The notes under the pieces: model-generated | Seen by the model: the letters and a program-made list of their open reading frames with translations, nothing else | What the model was told of the DNA's origin: nothing | Database searches by the model: none | Made by a program: the position numbers and the translations under genes | Assembly: GCA_002104905.1 (NCBI GenBank) | Contig: MCFE01000026.1 | Location: 124,001 to 188,000 of the forward strand | Direction: 5' to 3' | Source of the DNA: Basidiobolus meristosporus CBS 931.73 | Lineage: Eukaryota > Basidiobolomycota > Basidiobolomycetes > Basidiobolales > Basidiobolaceae | DNA length: 64,000 bases | Part shown: positions 46,601 to 57,568 of the stretch, piece after piece | Numbering within the stretch: the stretch's first letter is position 1 | How the letters are laid out: the number at the start of each line of letters is the position of its first letter

Positions 46601-46916
46601 TTTTGTTTTCTTTTGCGGAGACAGGAGGGGTGACTGCCGGCGAGCGTGTTGGAGAAGCATTCCTGCTACGAGGGATGCTGAAATCTCTCTCGGGTCTAGG
46701 ATCCGTTAGTTCCTTTTTCTTCTGCATCATACGTTCGATTAAACTTCCTTGCGGCTCATTTCGTACGTTATCTATGGATATTTTGGGAGGTCCAGGCTGG
46801 GATTTAACTGTGCTTTCAGAGGTGGCGATCACCTTATCCTCCCAATCGAAGGAAACGGTCTGTGGAAGAAAGAGGGAGGCCACAATCACATTCTTTCCAA
46901 CTTGATCAAAGGACAT
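43646..46916 (-). CDS. Trehalose-6-phosphate synthase/phosphatase (Tps2/Tps3 type), 849 aa, 13 exons
   Basis: Exons on the minus strand: 46916-46308, 46255-46114, 46055-45930, 45873-45821, 45757-45640, 45573-45543, 45477-45315, 45252-44495, 44430-44337, 44277-44247, 44186-44117, 44054-43961, 43906-43646. All introns are 52-66 bp GT..AG and every phase joins. The first ~115 residues are Ser/Pro/Lys-rich. A GT20 synthase domain follows ([48 protein letters not shown]), then a HAD phosphatase domain with DYDGTLAP at about 607 and [14 protein letters not shown] near the end. The phosphatase Asp residues are intact. The synthase loop has DK where many active synthases have DR. I therefore favour a Tps2-like phosphatase or Tps3/Tsl1-like subunit over the Tps1 synthase. 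Its pathway makes trehalose, a stress protectant. Confidence 0.93.
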
Positions 46917-47887
46917 GGCTTTACTGGGCTTCGGAGGTTCTTAGAAAGGGGAGGGAAGTTTATTGCGCTCAGTGACGTTTTACCTTTAACACTAGAACAA
47001 GTTGATTACGAGGAACTCTACAAATAGGGGCTTTGAAATAAACTTTAAGGTGAGGAATGGGAAGTAGACTTGGTTCTGGTAGATATATATATATATCCTG
47101 GGCTTTTAAGCTGATTTGAATAGATAGGAAAGCTATTAGGGCGATCATTTCTACAATATCGATTAGACCAAATAGCAGCATTAAATTTTACACATGACGT
47201 AGCCAGCGACGTCACAAATCAACCCAAATTGAAGAAATCCAGTCAACCATCATGTAAGATATGCCACCAAATCAACAACCACTGTATAGTGGTCAAGTCA
47301 TGGTTATTCCAGGATGCTTTTCATAATTGGCAGGCGGTGGAGAGATTGCTGAAGCTCTTCATTTACTGCCGCCCAGCGAACTAAGCCACATTTGATCTGC
47401 GATTCCGCCTGGCAGATTTGATCAGAATACTGAGTACTAGTACACGTGGAGTGACCGAGAGCGGCGGCCATAAACCCAATATAGCTGCATGCTACGTACT
47501 TTCCGATTAAATTAATTAAGCCATTCTTCCCATCAGCGAGTACAATGATTGGTGACTGCCGTATATAGGGAAAGCCCCACATCCACAAGTACCTAATCCT
47601 AGGTGGCACATTCTAGAAAGGCCAGCATTCTTCACGTTCCGATCACCAAGAACATTAACCAACATGATTAAATCAGCGCCGAATATGTAAACCAGGAATC
47701 AGGATGATGATTAAGCAAACCACGCCGCACGTCGCACACCAGCAAGCAAACCTGGAGTGTTCCTCAATCTGAAATTTTCCAAACTGCCCAATCAACTTTC
47801 GGCCAGGTGAAGTTGGGTGATTGGGAATTAAAAGAAATTGAACGGCTTATTTGTAGGTTCTCTCTTTTGCGTGTGAGGATCACTTCA
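46917..47887. other. Intergenic region between TPS and eL20 (divergent promoters)
   Basis: About 970 bp with a (TA)n run near 47084-47096. No gene is seen. It must hold the promoters of both flanking genes. Confidence 0.4.
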
Positions 47888-48600
47888 ATGGGTAGAGTAA
47901 GTGTTGTTTACCAGTAGCTGTATTCTCTGTTGCTGATGTGAAAGAGTACAATGGAACCTACGTTATCATCCATCATTAAGCGATAGCCATCCATCTATGG
48001 GGCAGGCGCGATGTGTACCCCATCACCAAAGAGAACCTTGTGTGTGAACAAGTACTGACATTTTGACTATTACTAAAGTTGCACGAATATCAAATTATCG
48101 GCCGTAAGCTTCCTTCGGAGAAGGAGCCAGTCCCAAGACTCTTCCGTATGCGCATCTTCGCTCCCAACGAAGTCGTCGCCAAGAGCCGCTTCTGGTACTT
48201 CTTGACCAAGCTCAAGAAGGTCAAGAAGGCCGCCGGTGAGATCGTCTCCCTTAACGAGATCTTCGAGAAGAACCCCTTGAAGATCAAGACTTTCGGAATC
48301 TGGCTTCGTTACGATTCCCGCTCCGGTACCCACAACATGTACAAGGAATACCGTGAATTGACCCGCAACGACGCTGTTGAGGCTTGTTACCAAGATATGG
48401 CTGCCCGCCACCGTGCTCGTTTCAGATCCATTCAAATCATTCGTGTTGCTGAGGTTGCCAACGCCGATGTTCGTCGTCCCTACATTAAGCAACTTATGGT
48501 TCCCAAGCTTCGCTTCCCTCTTCCTCACCGCGTTGCTCGCCCCGCTAACAAGGCCAACCGCAGTCTTTTCATTGCTAAGCGCCCTTCTACTTTCTATTAA
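47888..48600 (+). CDS. RPL20: 60S ribosomal protein eL20 (L18a), 176 aa
   Basis: Exon 1 is only ATG GGT AGA (47888-47896). The intron is 182 bp (47897-48078; GTAAGT donor, AAG acceptor). Exon 2 is 48079-48600. The protein [44 protein letters not shown].. carries the eL20 signatures [19 protein letters not shown] and RRPYIKQL through to the C-terminus. The length is the family norm. Codon use is strongly biased (AAG, CGT, ACC), as expected for a highly expressed gene. It is convergent with the dimethylase gene, 120 bp apart. Confidence 0.96.
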
Positions 48601-48720
48601 GCTAAACATCATTTCCAATTTCCTTTCTGTTCGTTGAATAAACAAGCAACAGACTCGATCTATCATTTATTTCATTGCATTTATATATATCATCTGTTTT
48701 AGAACTATGCAATGGGAAAC

Positions 48721-50058
48721 TCATGGAAGCTGGATTCCTCGAGATTCTAAAAGGTTGGTGAACTTGATGAACTGCTCAGCCGTAACATCTTCGGGCCTCT
48801 GGCTGTCTTCCATTCCGGCCAGGGGGAGCAACTCCAAAAGCTCTTTGTCGAAGTCCCTAAGAAGAAGATGTTAGCAGGGGCGTTGGCGAGCCCAGGGGGA
48901 AAGAAATAGGCAAACTTGATGATGCGGGCGACGGTTTTTCTTCTTTTTGCAAAGAAAAATCGGGCCACCACTTCCAGCGTGCTATAGGAGAAGTCGACAT
49001 GATCATATTTGGGTAGCAACTGAACAACGCATGCGTCGACCTAGGGAGGTGGTCAGTACCTGTAGGTGCAGATAACTCATGTGGACCCACCTTGGGTTTG
49101 GGAACGAAGACCGATGCTGGCACGTTGTATGTTTTCTTGACATTACATATTGATTGAGCCATGATCGAAATTCTACCGCGGTCTCTGGTGGATGTGGGCG
49201 CAGCGATTCTCTGAATTAGATCCAAGTCAACCAACTATGCTACACATACATACGGCTATCTGTTGAACAGCATACCTCGCCCACTTCTTTCTGAAACATG
49301 AGGGTCATACTGATATTCCTGAACTCGAAAATCCCCTCTCTTTTAGAAACCATCTTGAGCCATTGGATCAGGAGAGGTGAAGCGATATTGAAGGGAAGAT
49401 TGCCCACTAAATGGACGCTGTTGATTTCCTTGGCATCTGCTTGGCTTGAGTATGCACCCACATTACGAAAGAATGCACATGAAAGGCGTACCTTTGATCG
49501 ACGAAATTCCAACCCTTTTCAATATATCCTTGTGGTCAAGGGTCAACATATCCCCTTGGATTACTTTCAACCGATTCCCCGTAGCATCGGATAATTGCTA
49601 TTGTTAACAGTGCAAGGTTATATTCATGCTGCGCACAAGGGTGAGATTTTGCGAGGTTACATTTAGTGTTGGTAAAAACCGGTCATCCTTCTCAACAACG
49701 ACTACATTCCTTGCGCCGGCCCCAAGAATTGATCTGGTTAGAAGCCCCGGTCCTAACAACGTTTGATTCAATAAGCATTCGGTGACCATAGGGTTTTGAA
49801 AATATTTACCTGGGCCAACCTCTACCACCAAACTTTGGTTCAGATCGAGATTGGCGGTTTTTATGATCTTGTCTGTTGATTTCCGAATGCAGCATATGGT
49901 TAGTACTGAATAGTCGAGAGTTCTTCCATTCCGACCGTACCAGTGACATTGCGGTCGAGAATAAAGTTTTGACTAAGCTGTTGTCTTGCCGTCAAGCCGT
50001 ATATTTTAATCAAATCTCTTACAGCCGGAAGCGGCGGGAGCTGTACTGGTGGTCTCAT
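48721..50058 (-). CDS. KsgA/Dim1-family rRNA adenine dimethylase, TFB1M-like, 306 aa, 8 exons
   Basis: Exons: 50058-49941, 49872-49810, 49752-49661, 49597-49492, 49436-49276, 49210-49091, 49040-48916, 48856-48721. Introns are 50-68 bp and all phases join; the first intron has a perfect TACTAAC. The protein starts MRPPVQLPPLPAVRDLIKIYG, followed by LTARQQLSQNFILD. The SAM-binding GxG region is VVEVGPGPGLLTRSIL, and the catalytic motif is GNLPFNIASPLL. The LPPLP..RDLIK start is characteristic of the mitochondrial TFB1M branch rather than cytosolic Dim1. It should dimethylate two adjacent adenines in the 3' hairpin of mitochondrial small-subunit rRNA. Mitochondrial location is inferred from branch resemblance; I see no clear cleavable presequence. 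Confidence 0.88.
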
Positions 50059-50244
50059 TATCTACTTTCTATACTATGAACACACTATCAAGCACTTTCC
50101 CCGCACAGTTCTTGACTAGGTGGTGATGGAGATTTAGAGAAAATTTCCGGAAATTTTCGGGGGGAAAATATTCTCGAATACTTTGGGGTCCAGTATTATA
50201 TACGGAATCTCACTGAAAAGCAACTTGTATCTTTTGCACCTCAA
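50059..50244. promoter_or_regulatory. 186-bp divergent promoter
   Basis: It separates the start codons of the dimethylase (-) and the BORCS8-like gene (+). It contains a short palindromic-looking AAATTTCCGGAAATTT core near 50139. Both genes probably share it. Confidence 0.45.
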
Positions 50245-50909
50245 ATGACTAATCTGAACATGGAAGCCCGCAAGAAACCCCATTCACAAACGCCTAGGAT
50301 GCTCAAACTGCGCACGTATGATCCTTCGCCATCTGGGACACTTTTATCATCAGTGCAAAATGAGGTTCCTGTCATTCAACTTCAAGGGGACAATGTAGAA
50401 TCAGCTGCCGCGAACCTCAACCATATTTTCGCCTCGAAGAAACCGGTGAGCGAAGTCGGGTACCCCCTTGGTGGAACCAGCACATACAATGCCAACAAAG
50501 CGAAAAGCAGAAAAGGTACGTGCGGTTCTTATTTATCCAAGATAACTCATATTGACACGACTGTAACAAGTGGGTATTAGCTTTGCCAACACTACGCAAG
50601 CCTTGTGCAAAGATGCGTCAATGTACTTGTACAAAACAAACGAGAGGATCCACCTTAAGCTACCGCATATCGTACGAGAGAAGGTACCGTAGACTGGCAT
50701 ATTGGCTCCTCCAAGTAAACTGACTTTGGATATCTCAGAGAGAATTACGTAGTATTGTGGAGGCCATAAACATCGCCGATTCAGATCTCCGAGACGGAGC
50801 AGTAGCACTTGACGCTCTACGGTCAATGGAAAACATGAAGAGTACGATCGATTTAGCTCAAAGGACCATCGAATTGATGGAGCACATAAACGAAACCAGT
50901 CCCAGATAA
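50245..50909 (+). CDS. Small helical protein resembling BORC subunit 8 (BORCS8/MEF2BNB), 184 aa, 3 exons
   Basis: Exons 50245-50515, 50571-50683 and 50739-50909; introns of 55 bp each. The first intron must use the AAG acceptor at 50568-50570, because the nearer TAG would put exon 2 in a poor frame. The first ~90 residues are polar and low-complexity. The conserved part is FANTTQALCKDASMYLYKTN, then ERIHLKLPHIVREKRELRSI, followed by a helix ending ELMEHINETSPR. The spacing of 'EPS/DAS..LY..xE..xxxLP.....K' is like animal BORCS8, part of the complex that couples lysosomes to kinesin through Arl8. The match is by pattern only, so the name is tentative. Confidence 0.6.
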
Positions 50910-51216
50910 ACCAGAAATTGGAATTTGATTATCATGCAGCAGGTGGTAAGGGGAATTTTATGAATGCTGATGATTTTTCTTTTTTTTTGTCGGATGCGAC
51001 GCGGGACTTCATGGAATCGATTCTGATGTCTTTTTCATAGGCGTGTCTTGGGACCAGTTCCTTCTTTCTCGTATTGGTTTTAATCCTTGGGGAACATCAA
51101 GTAGGCATTGTTTTTACGTTAATAGATGGCTCGGTCATAGTAGATGGATTCCGCGCCAGTGTCAATTCGCTTTCAACAATTCTAACTCTTCGGTTTTGCT
51201 CACTGCAGATCTCATT

Positions 51217-51687
51217 ATGTCGGCTGATCTTACCTGGCTCCTTGTTAAGGATAACTCTAGCTTCCTTGTTAAGCGTAGCGGTGTTCAATTCACCACCGAA
51301 CCTAACAACCTTACCAACTTGAACTCCTTCAAGTACTCTGGTTTGGCCAACGCCAAGGTTGTCGGTGTTGAGGCCAATGCTTCCGGTAAGGGAGTTGTTC
51401 TCACCACCAAGAAGCAATCTGTTTCCAGCGGTAAGCCCGGTAAATCTTTCCAAAAGGTTGCCATCTCTGGTTCCTCCCGTAGAGCCGCCAAGAGCATTGT
51501 CAATGCTACTGCCCGCTCTGGCTACCGTGCTGACTTGCGCAAGGTAAGTTGACATTAAGCGAGTTCATTGGAGTCTCTTTTAACCAATCATGTTTAGGCT
51601 GCTCTCGGCCGTCTTTCTGCCATTCTTGCCGCTCAAAAGCCCAAGAAGGTAACCAAGAAGGCTGGTCGTAGTACCCTCCGCAAGTAA
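51217..51687 (+). CDS. RPL28: 60S ribosomal protein eL28, 138 aa
   Basis: Exons 51217-51543 and 51598-51687 with a 54-bp intron. The protein MSADLTWLLVKDNSSFLVKR..FTTEPNNLTNLNSFKYSGLAN...GYRADLRKAALGRLSAIL has the eL28 signatures WxLxK..SSFLVKR, EPxNLxxLNSFKYSGL and YRxDLxxAAL, and a Lys-rich tail. The frame is open upstream to 51043, but ATG 51217 is chosen because it starts the conserved domain. The CACTGCAG just upstream (51201-51208) may end a 5'-UTR intron. eL28 is absent from Saccharomyces cerevisiae but present in many other fungi and animals. Confidence 0.95.
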
Positions 51688-52005
51688 ATTCACAAAGATA
51701 GCTTAAACCGAGTATCATTGTGCATTTCCAGCGTAACTTTCGACTAATGTTATTTCCTACACCTTGTTTAATAAACATGATTACTACGCTTCAAAGTAAC
51801 TGGATTAAACCAACTCTTATTCCATGTGATGTGATTAGTAATGTTTTGATCTGATCGACGAAAAGCGCACTGTGCGACCTTTTACGATCCTTGCATTGAT
51901 CATCCTGCATCCCAACATTCAATTGGAATTAGTCTGACAATCATCCAAACCGACATATACATAGATCAAGGGAACTTCTTCGTAGTGCAACAACTTTACC
52001 AATCC

Positions 52006-54382
52006 ATGGAAGAAAGTAAATTTGACGTTATTGTGCTTGGTACGGGGCTTGTGGAATCCATCCTTGCTGGGTATTTACAGTATTCGTAGGTGCAATTTCT
52101 CCTACCTTTACTGATTCACCTTGTTTGCAAAGTGCCCTATCGAGGGTCGGGAAGACGGTCCTTCATTTAGATAACAACCAGTACTACGGTGGAAGATGGA
52201 CAGCCCTCACTCTAGTTGATTTTATTCAGCATTTTCAAAAAATACTTGGTAATTTTCGGGTGCCATTCGAGCCCTCCATTTCGAAGTTAACTTGTATATC
52301 CTCCTCTTAGTGGAAAAGATTGACTCCGCTCAAAGCAACCAAGGTAGTGTCTTAGCTTCAATACCAAGTTTGTGGACCCACCCACTAATGAGGAACAGCT
52401 CCAGCTACTGACCCCGATCCAGGGGCCATCGACTTTTTCAGCAATTACGCAAACAGCTTCAAAGATATAGATATGCAAATTTACCCTGAAGCTTCGGAAG
52501 GTGACTCCCCGGCTGAAACGGAGGTGGAAACTTCAGAGGAAGTTGCGAATTTTATACAGGAGCTCATTGGCTTGTTATCGGCGCAAAGCACCTGCTCCAC
52601 GATCGCACAGAAAATAGAAGCCTTCGCTAAACTCACGCTCGGGCTCAACGGCCGAGAGTCCGAGGGCGCCGTTGCCGTAGAGTCAACACGTCAAGCGATC
52701 TTACTCAAGTCTCGGTGGACGGGGGAGCAAAATGGACAGGAATCTCTAGTTCGATCATGCGTCAGCAGGCTAAGCAATGCCATCTCCCGAATCACAACCT
52801 TGCTCCAACGCAGCAGACAGTACAATCTTGAATTGGCGCCCAAGCTTCTTTGTTGTAGCGATCGGTTGATTGATGATTTGGTTGCGTCCGGGGTTTCCCG
52901 GTACTTGGATTTCAAATTGTTGGAAGGGACTTACATGGGATGGTCAGGGAAATACGACAAGGTACGTTGCCAAAGAACCTTCGCCTTGAATCCATGCCAA
53001 CTGATCTACGATCTAGGTGCCATGCTCTAAAGAAGATATATTTACCAGCAAAAACCTGAGCCTCATCGAAAAGCGGAAGCTCATGAAATACCTGACTTAC
53101 GCGATGGACACTTCCGCAGACCCCACCATCATCAATGGTAAGTTGGTAGACTTCGACAGCAGCGGGAGTACGGGAGCTAACCCAAACACTCAGAATACCA
53201 GGACCAACCTTTCGACAAGATGTTGCGGGAGAAGTTTCTGATCAAAGACAACCTGTTGAATGCGGTGATGTACTCAATCGCGTTGATCCCCACCGGAAAG
53301 GAGGCAGAAGGTATTTACCATGATCCGTGGATTCCATCGAGCTGAGAGTTCTGACCCTCCCTGTAGTCACCAGTGCTCTGGGAATGGAGCGAACCCAGAG
53401 ATATCTGAAGGCGTTGGGTAGATACGGGAACTCCGCTTATCTTCATACCATGTATGGCAGCGGCAGCGAGATTTCCCAAGGATTTTGTCGGTAGGTACCA
53501 TTTGGAACATCCCCACGCTGGCCATTCCTAAAGCACCCACAGACTTTCTGCTGTGTATGGGGGTACATACATGCTAGGACACAACATCACCAACATCCAC
53601 TTCAAAGAGGACGATCAAGTGTTTGAAGTCGCCTGCCAAGACGACCACACCTTCGAGGCACCGCTCATCGTCGCATCCAGTGACTATCAATCAAAGCACC
53701 TTAACTGCTCCCAAGAGATCAAGTAAGCACTTGTTTAGCCGCGCCAATCACCACCTCTGTTGCTTACACACAAGGTCTTAGGACAACGGCGATATCGCGG
53801 GGGGTTTTTTTGCTCAATAAGCCAGTGTTTCCCGAGAGCCAATTAATTAAAATTGTCACACCGCCCTCGTTTGTCAATAATCAAAATCCGGTATTTGCCC
53901 TACAGGTGAACAATGGAGTACAGGCATGTCCCAAGGATCAGTGTAGGTACAGTTTGAGGCACCAGGCGCAGCACACCCTCACTAACAAAGCCCTCAGTCG
54001 TTGTGTATATGTGGACTCTCTCCTCCAGCACTGCCCGAGAGGATCTTTTCGAAGTGGCAGAGTCACTGCTGAGCCTCGACGGTGCCCATGGTAAGTGGCC
54101 GCTATCTAGTCTGTCCAGTGCCACGCTCGAACCTAACTCTGCGTAGAAGAGAAGCCGGAGGTCCTTGTTTCCTTGTTCTATCAACAGACCGTAATCAAAC
54201 CAGATCTGACCGATAAAGCACCCATGAACCTATTCTTGACCAGTGATCCAGATCACGAAATTGATTTCGCCAACATCGCACAAGAGGCCCACGAAATATT
54301 CAAGCGAATCTGCCCTGGTGACGAATTTCTAGAACCCACGCCCGACCCCGAAATCGAGGCAGAGTATGTTCACACCGAATGA
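52006..54382 (+). CDS. Rab escort protein (REP/Mrs6, GDI superfamily), 602 aa, 11 exons
   Basis: Exons: 52006-52070, 52133-52248, 52311-52343, 52399-52961, 53017-53137, 53194-53310, 53367-53490, 53543-53722, 53782-53942, 53998-54090, 54147-54382. Introns are 52-62 bp and phases all join. The N-terminus FDVIVLGTGLVESILAGALSRVGK is the GDI/REP dinucleotide-type fold, followed by LDNNQYYGGRWTAL. A long acidic insert (about residues 95-180) separates it from NLELAPKLLCCSDRLIDDL-VASGVSRYLDFK and LHTMYGSGSEISQGFCRLSAVYGGTYML. The insert and length distinguish REP from Rab GDI (about 450 aa). REP presents newly made Rab GTPases to geranylgeranyl transferase II. It is convergent with Rer1. Confidence 0.9.
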
Positions 54383-54598
54383 CTGGTGTAATAAAGAGCC
54401 TATCGAGCCGAGTGGCTGGTGGGGTAGTGAGCCTATTCGGAGGGTTTATTTATTTCGAGTCTTTAGTGCATTACTTCGCTCTACTAGATTTAGGCAAACA
54501 TCAACGAATACAAATTATAGATACATGAAGAATAACGGGTGATGGGCGACAATTGGATAGATTATACTCCAGGTAAGCCAAAAGCCTCGCAACACTGC

Positions 54599-55247
54599 CT
54601 ACTTGGTAGAGGCTTTTGCATATTGCTTCTTCCCAACGGTGAATGGAAGGTACTTGTATCTGATCATGTGCTGGATCTGACGCTTCATCGTCAGGAAGAA
54701 CAATAGAAGGAAGTACATCACGAGGATGGGCCAAAAGACCGGCAGATCCAACGCCTCGAAAAGTGTACAGAAAAGCGAGAAGATGGTGGCTTTGGTGGCC
54801 GAGTACCTAAAAAATAAAGAGGGTTGAGCATCGGGGGCTGATGCGGGTCAGCATGTCATCAAAGAGCGCTCACCAGAATTTGAACTCCGGAAGTCGGCGG
54901 ACGAAAGGTCGGAATTCCTCGTCAGACTTGGTGGGAAGTGAAGGGCCTTCCTCGGACTCGTTCTCCATTTCCAATTCCTCCTCAAGCGCCGGATCGAACT
55001 TGGGGGTCAGGAAGGCGAGAAACAGGTTCAGCAAGTAAATGCCTAGGGCATAGCACACAACGTACCAGCCTTGGGCGATGAGGATGCGCAGTGTGAAGGT
55101 AAACAATAGGCCAGCAAACGCAGCCCATCTCTGGGTTACGAAGGGAGTGGTGGAATCAAGCCAGGCCTGGTACTTGCGCTCAAAGGCGATCTGGTAAGCG
55201 GAGAATTTGGAGAGAGTGCTACCTTCGGGGGCTTCATCCATGTTCAT
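54599..55247 (-). CDS. RER1: Rer1, ER membrane protein retrieval receptor, 193 aa
   Basis: Exons 55247-54874 and 54806-54599; the intron is 67 bp. The protein has the Rer1 pattern: KYQAWLDSTTPFVTQRWAAF, four membrane segments in two hairpins (about residues 40-60, 65-85, 128-145, 148-168), LNLFLAFLTPKFDP, an acidic loop, [22 protein letters not shown], and a basic tail IRYKYLPFTVGKKQYAK. Rer1 cycles between cis-Golgi and ER and returns escaped ER membrane proteins and unassembled subunits via COPI. Length matches the family. A second Met two codons downstream could also serve as start. Confidence 0.95.
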
Positions 55248-55918
55248 TTTGAGCGTTACAAGGGAAAACCTTCACCGGTGGATGGGCAGCGTAAGGATAT
55301 TAAGAGCAAAATCAAATTCTTTGAAGGCGAATAACCAATCAGCCACCACCAACAGTAGTGTGATTCCCCCAAATTAATGAAGATGGATAAGGATAATCCC
55401 AGACCTGTGTTACTAGCAGCAATGAAGCAGTTTAAACATGGAATATTACCCGCTAGCCATGGGCCAATGCAAGTGCTGTGCAATCGCTAAGAACACCACT
55501 GATATTTTAGTCCCACAATCGTCTCAGTATTGTGTGACTACACGATTTCATCAATTTTCACTTAGCATGTTTGTTAACATGCCCGTGATTCATTCGCTCT
55601 CCTAATCAGGTCTCTTTCTGCCACCCCATTTTTTCATTAGATAACTGGTGTTAGCTTCATCTTAATTCGATTAAACTCTCCTTTAACCGCTCGTTTAGTA
55701 TTTTTTTATCCAGTTTTCTTCTTAACATCTCCGGCTTCATTTGTCCCTGACCATAGTGTAACGGAATCCTTAAACCTCTCGAAACTATCTCTACGACTGA
55801 CGCACCTCAGGTTCTACGCATTTGACAACAACGTGCGCGATTGCCTTTTCTTCTTCCTCCGCTGTAAATCCACTCACCCTCGTTCTTTACTTGCTTCTCG
55901 TATACAGACTTTTCCGCC
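55248..55918. other. Divergent promoter region between Rer1 and G-beta
   Basis: 670 bp with pyrimidine-rich stretches before the G-beta start (55600-55915). No gene seen. Confidence 0.4.
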
Positions 55919-57130
55919 ATGAGTGATATCGCTGAAAGAATAGCGGTGGCCAGGAGAGAGGCTGAACAGCTGAAGGAAAGAATCAAGCAGAAAAAAGAGA
56001 GCTTGGCTGACACATCTCGTAAGTACCTGACCCATCCACAATGTCCGTAATGCTGTGACTCAATCAAAGCGAACCCCCCACCAGTGAAGGCTGTTGCCGC
56101 TGAACTGGAGCCTCTCCCAAGAATCGTTATGAAGGTGCGACGAACTTTAAAAGGGCATCTTGCCAAGATTTACGCTATGCATTGGGCGAATGATGAGCGC
56201 CATCTAGTCTCTGCCTCCCAAGACGGAAAGCTCATCGTCTGGGACGCGTACACCACAAACAAAGTCCACGCCATCCCTCTTCGCTCCTCTTGGGTGATGA
56301 CCTGTGCATACGCACCTTCGGGCAATTTCGTGGCCTGTGGTGGTTTGGATAATATTTGCTCTATTTATAATCTTAAGACAAAGGAAGGCTCAGTTAAGGT
56401 GGCCAGAGAGCTTAGCGCACACACTGGCTACCTCTCCTGTTGCAGATTTTTAAGCGACCGTCAAATCCTCACCAGCTCCGGTGACATGTCATGTATGCTC
56501 TGGGATATCGATGCAGGCGTGAAGTTAATGGAGTTCGCAGATCACACTGGAGATGTCATGAGGTAGGGGACACCTGTAGTTTTTGACGCCACGCCCAAGC
56601 TCTCATCTGAATTCCTCCACAGTCTATCTCTCGCGCCTGAGAAGAATATTTTTGTCTCAGGAGCTTGCGATGCCACCGCCAAGGTATGGGACATCCGGAC
56701 TGGCAAGTGCGTGCAAACATTCACCGGACACGAGTCGGACATCAATGCTGTCCAGTTCTTCCCCAACGGAGACGCCTTTGGAACTGGATCCGATGATACC
56801 ACCAGTAGACTGTTTGACTTGAGAGCAGACCGCGAGCTGAATCAGTACGCACACGACAACATTCTTTGCGGTATCACATCGGTTGCTTTTTCAGTTTCGG
56901 GAAGGCTCCTTTTTGCCGGCTACGATGACTTCAACTGTAACGTGTGGGATACCATGAGAGGCGATCGCGTTGGTGTCTTATCTGCCCACGAAAATCGGGT
57001 GAGCTGCCTTGGCGTGTCTGCCGATGGAATGGCGCTATGCACTGGCAGTTGGGATAGTTTGCTCAAGGTACGTTTCTTCACCTGTCACATATGGGTCGCA
57101 TACTAACGGGACATATAGATTTGGGCCTGA
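55919..57130 (+). CDS. Heterotrimeric G-protein beta subunit, 344 aa, 4 exons
   Basis: Exons 55919-56018, 56085-56562, 56623-57067 and 57119-57130; introns of 66, 60 and 51 bp, the last with a perfect TACTAAC. The last exon encodes only IWA plus stop. An N-terminal coiled-coil helix ([29 protein letters not shown]) would bind G-gamma. Seven WD repeats follow (for example [65 protein letters not shown]). The length and helix-plus-propeller plan are those of true G-beta, not of a generic WD protein. It works at the plasma membrane with G-alpha and G-gamma downstream of 7TM receptors; a candidate receptor lies at 59233. Confidence 0.95.
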
Positions 57131-57568
57131 GTCCTCCATTAGCTTCACTTAATCTTAATACGACATGGAGAGATCGCTTCGCTAGAAATCAAGCGATCTA
57201 TCCTCCAGTCTTTATAATGCATACTGGTGGAACGTTCTTGGATGTCTCCTCAGCTGCCGCCGACAGTTTTTGTTCTATTTTTATTCCAACCTTCATTAAT
57301 ATCTTAACAATTCTCTTGAATTGCCCGTGGCAGCAGTAGAATGCATCCCTTATCCTTCTAATCACTGATCTTTCCACTCTTTTTGAATCTGCACTTATCC
57401 ACCCGAAATCGCGTGTCTTTCACTTCTTGCTTTCTTAATAAACGACATACCAATTTACTGATCATTCCTGCCATTTGAACTGGTATTGTGATTCGTCAAC
57501 AACTATTGACGATTTCTCGTTTTTACCCGCTATAACCATTGATTGGACTTCCGCCGCAGACACCAAAC
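57131..57568. other. 3' region of G-beta and promoter of the next gene
   Basis: No coding signal in the plus sense. A minus frame of 95 codons at 57462-57749 overlaps the next gene and is not supported. AATAAA near 57437 may end the G-beta transcript. Confidence 0.35.

Noticed and set aside
48073-48666. A 197-codon minus frame antisense to eL20
   Set aside because: It is the complement of a highly codon-biased ribosomal gene, which often leaves the opposite strand open.
51097-51555. A 152-codon minus frame antisense to eL28
   Set aside because: Same effect of biased codon use. The sense strand matches eL28 throughout.
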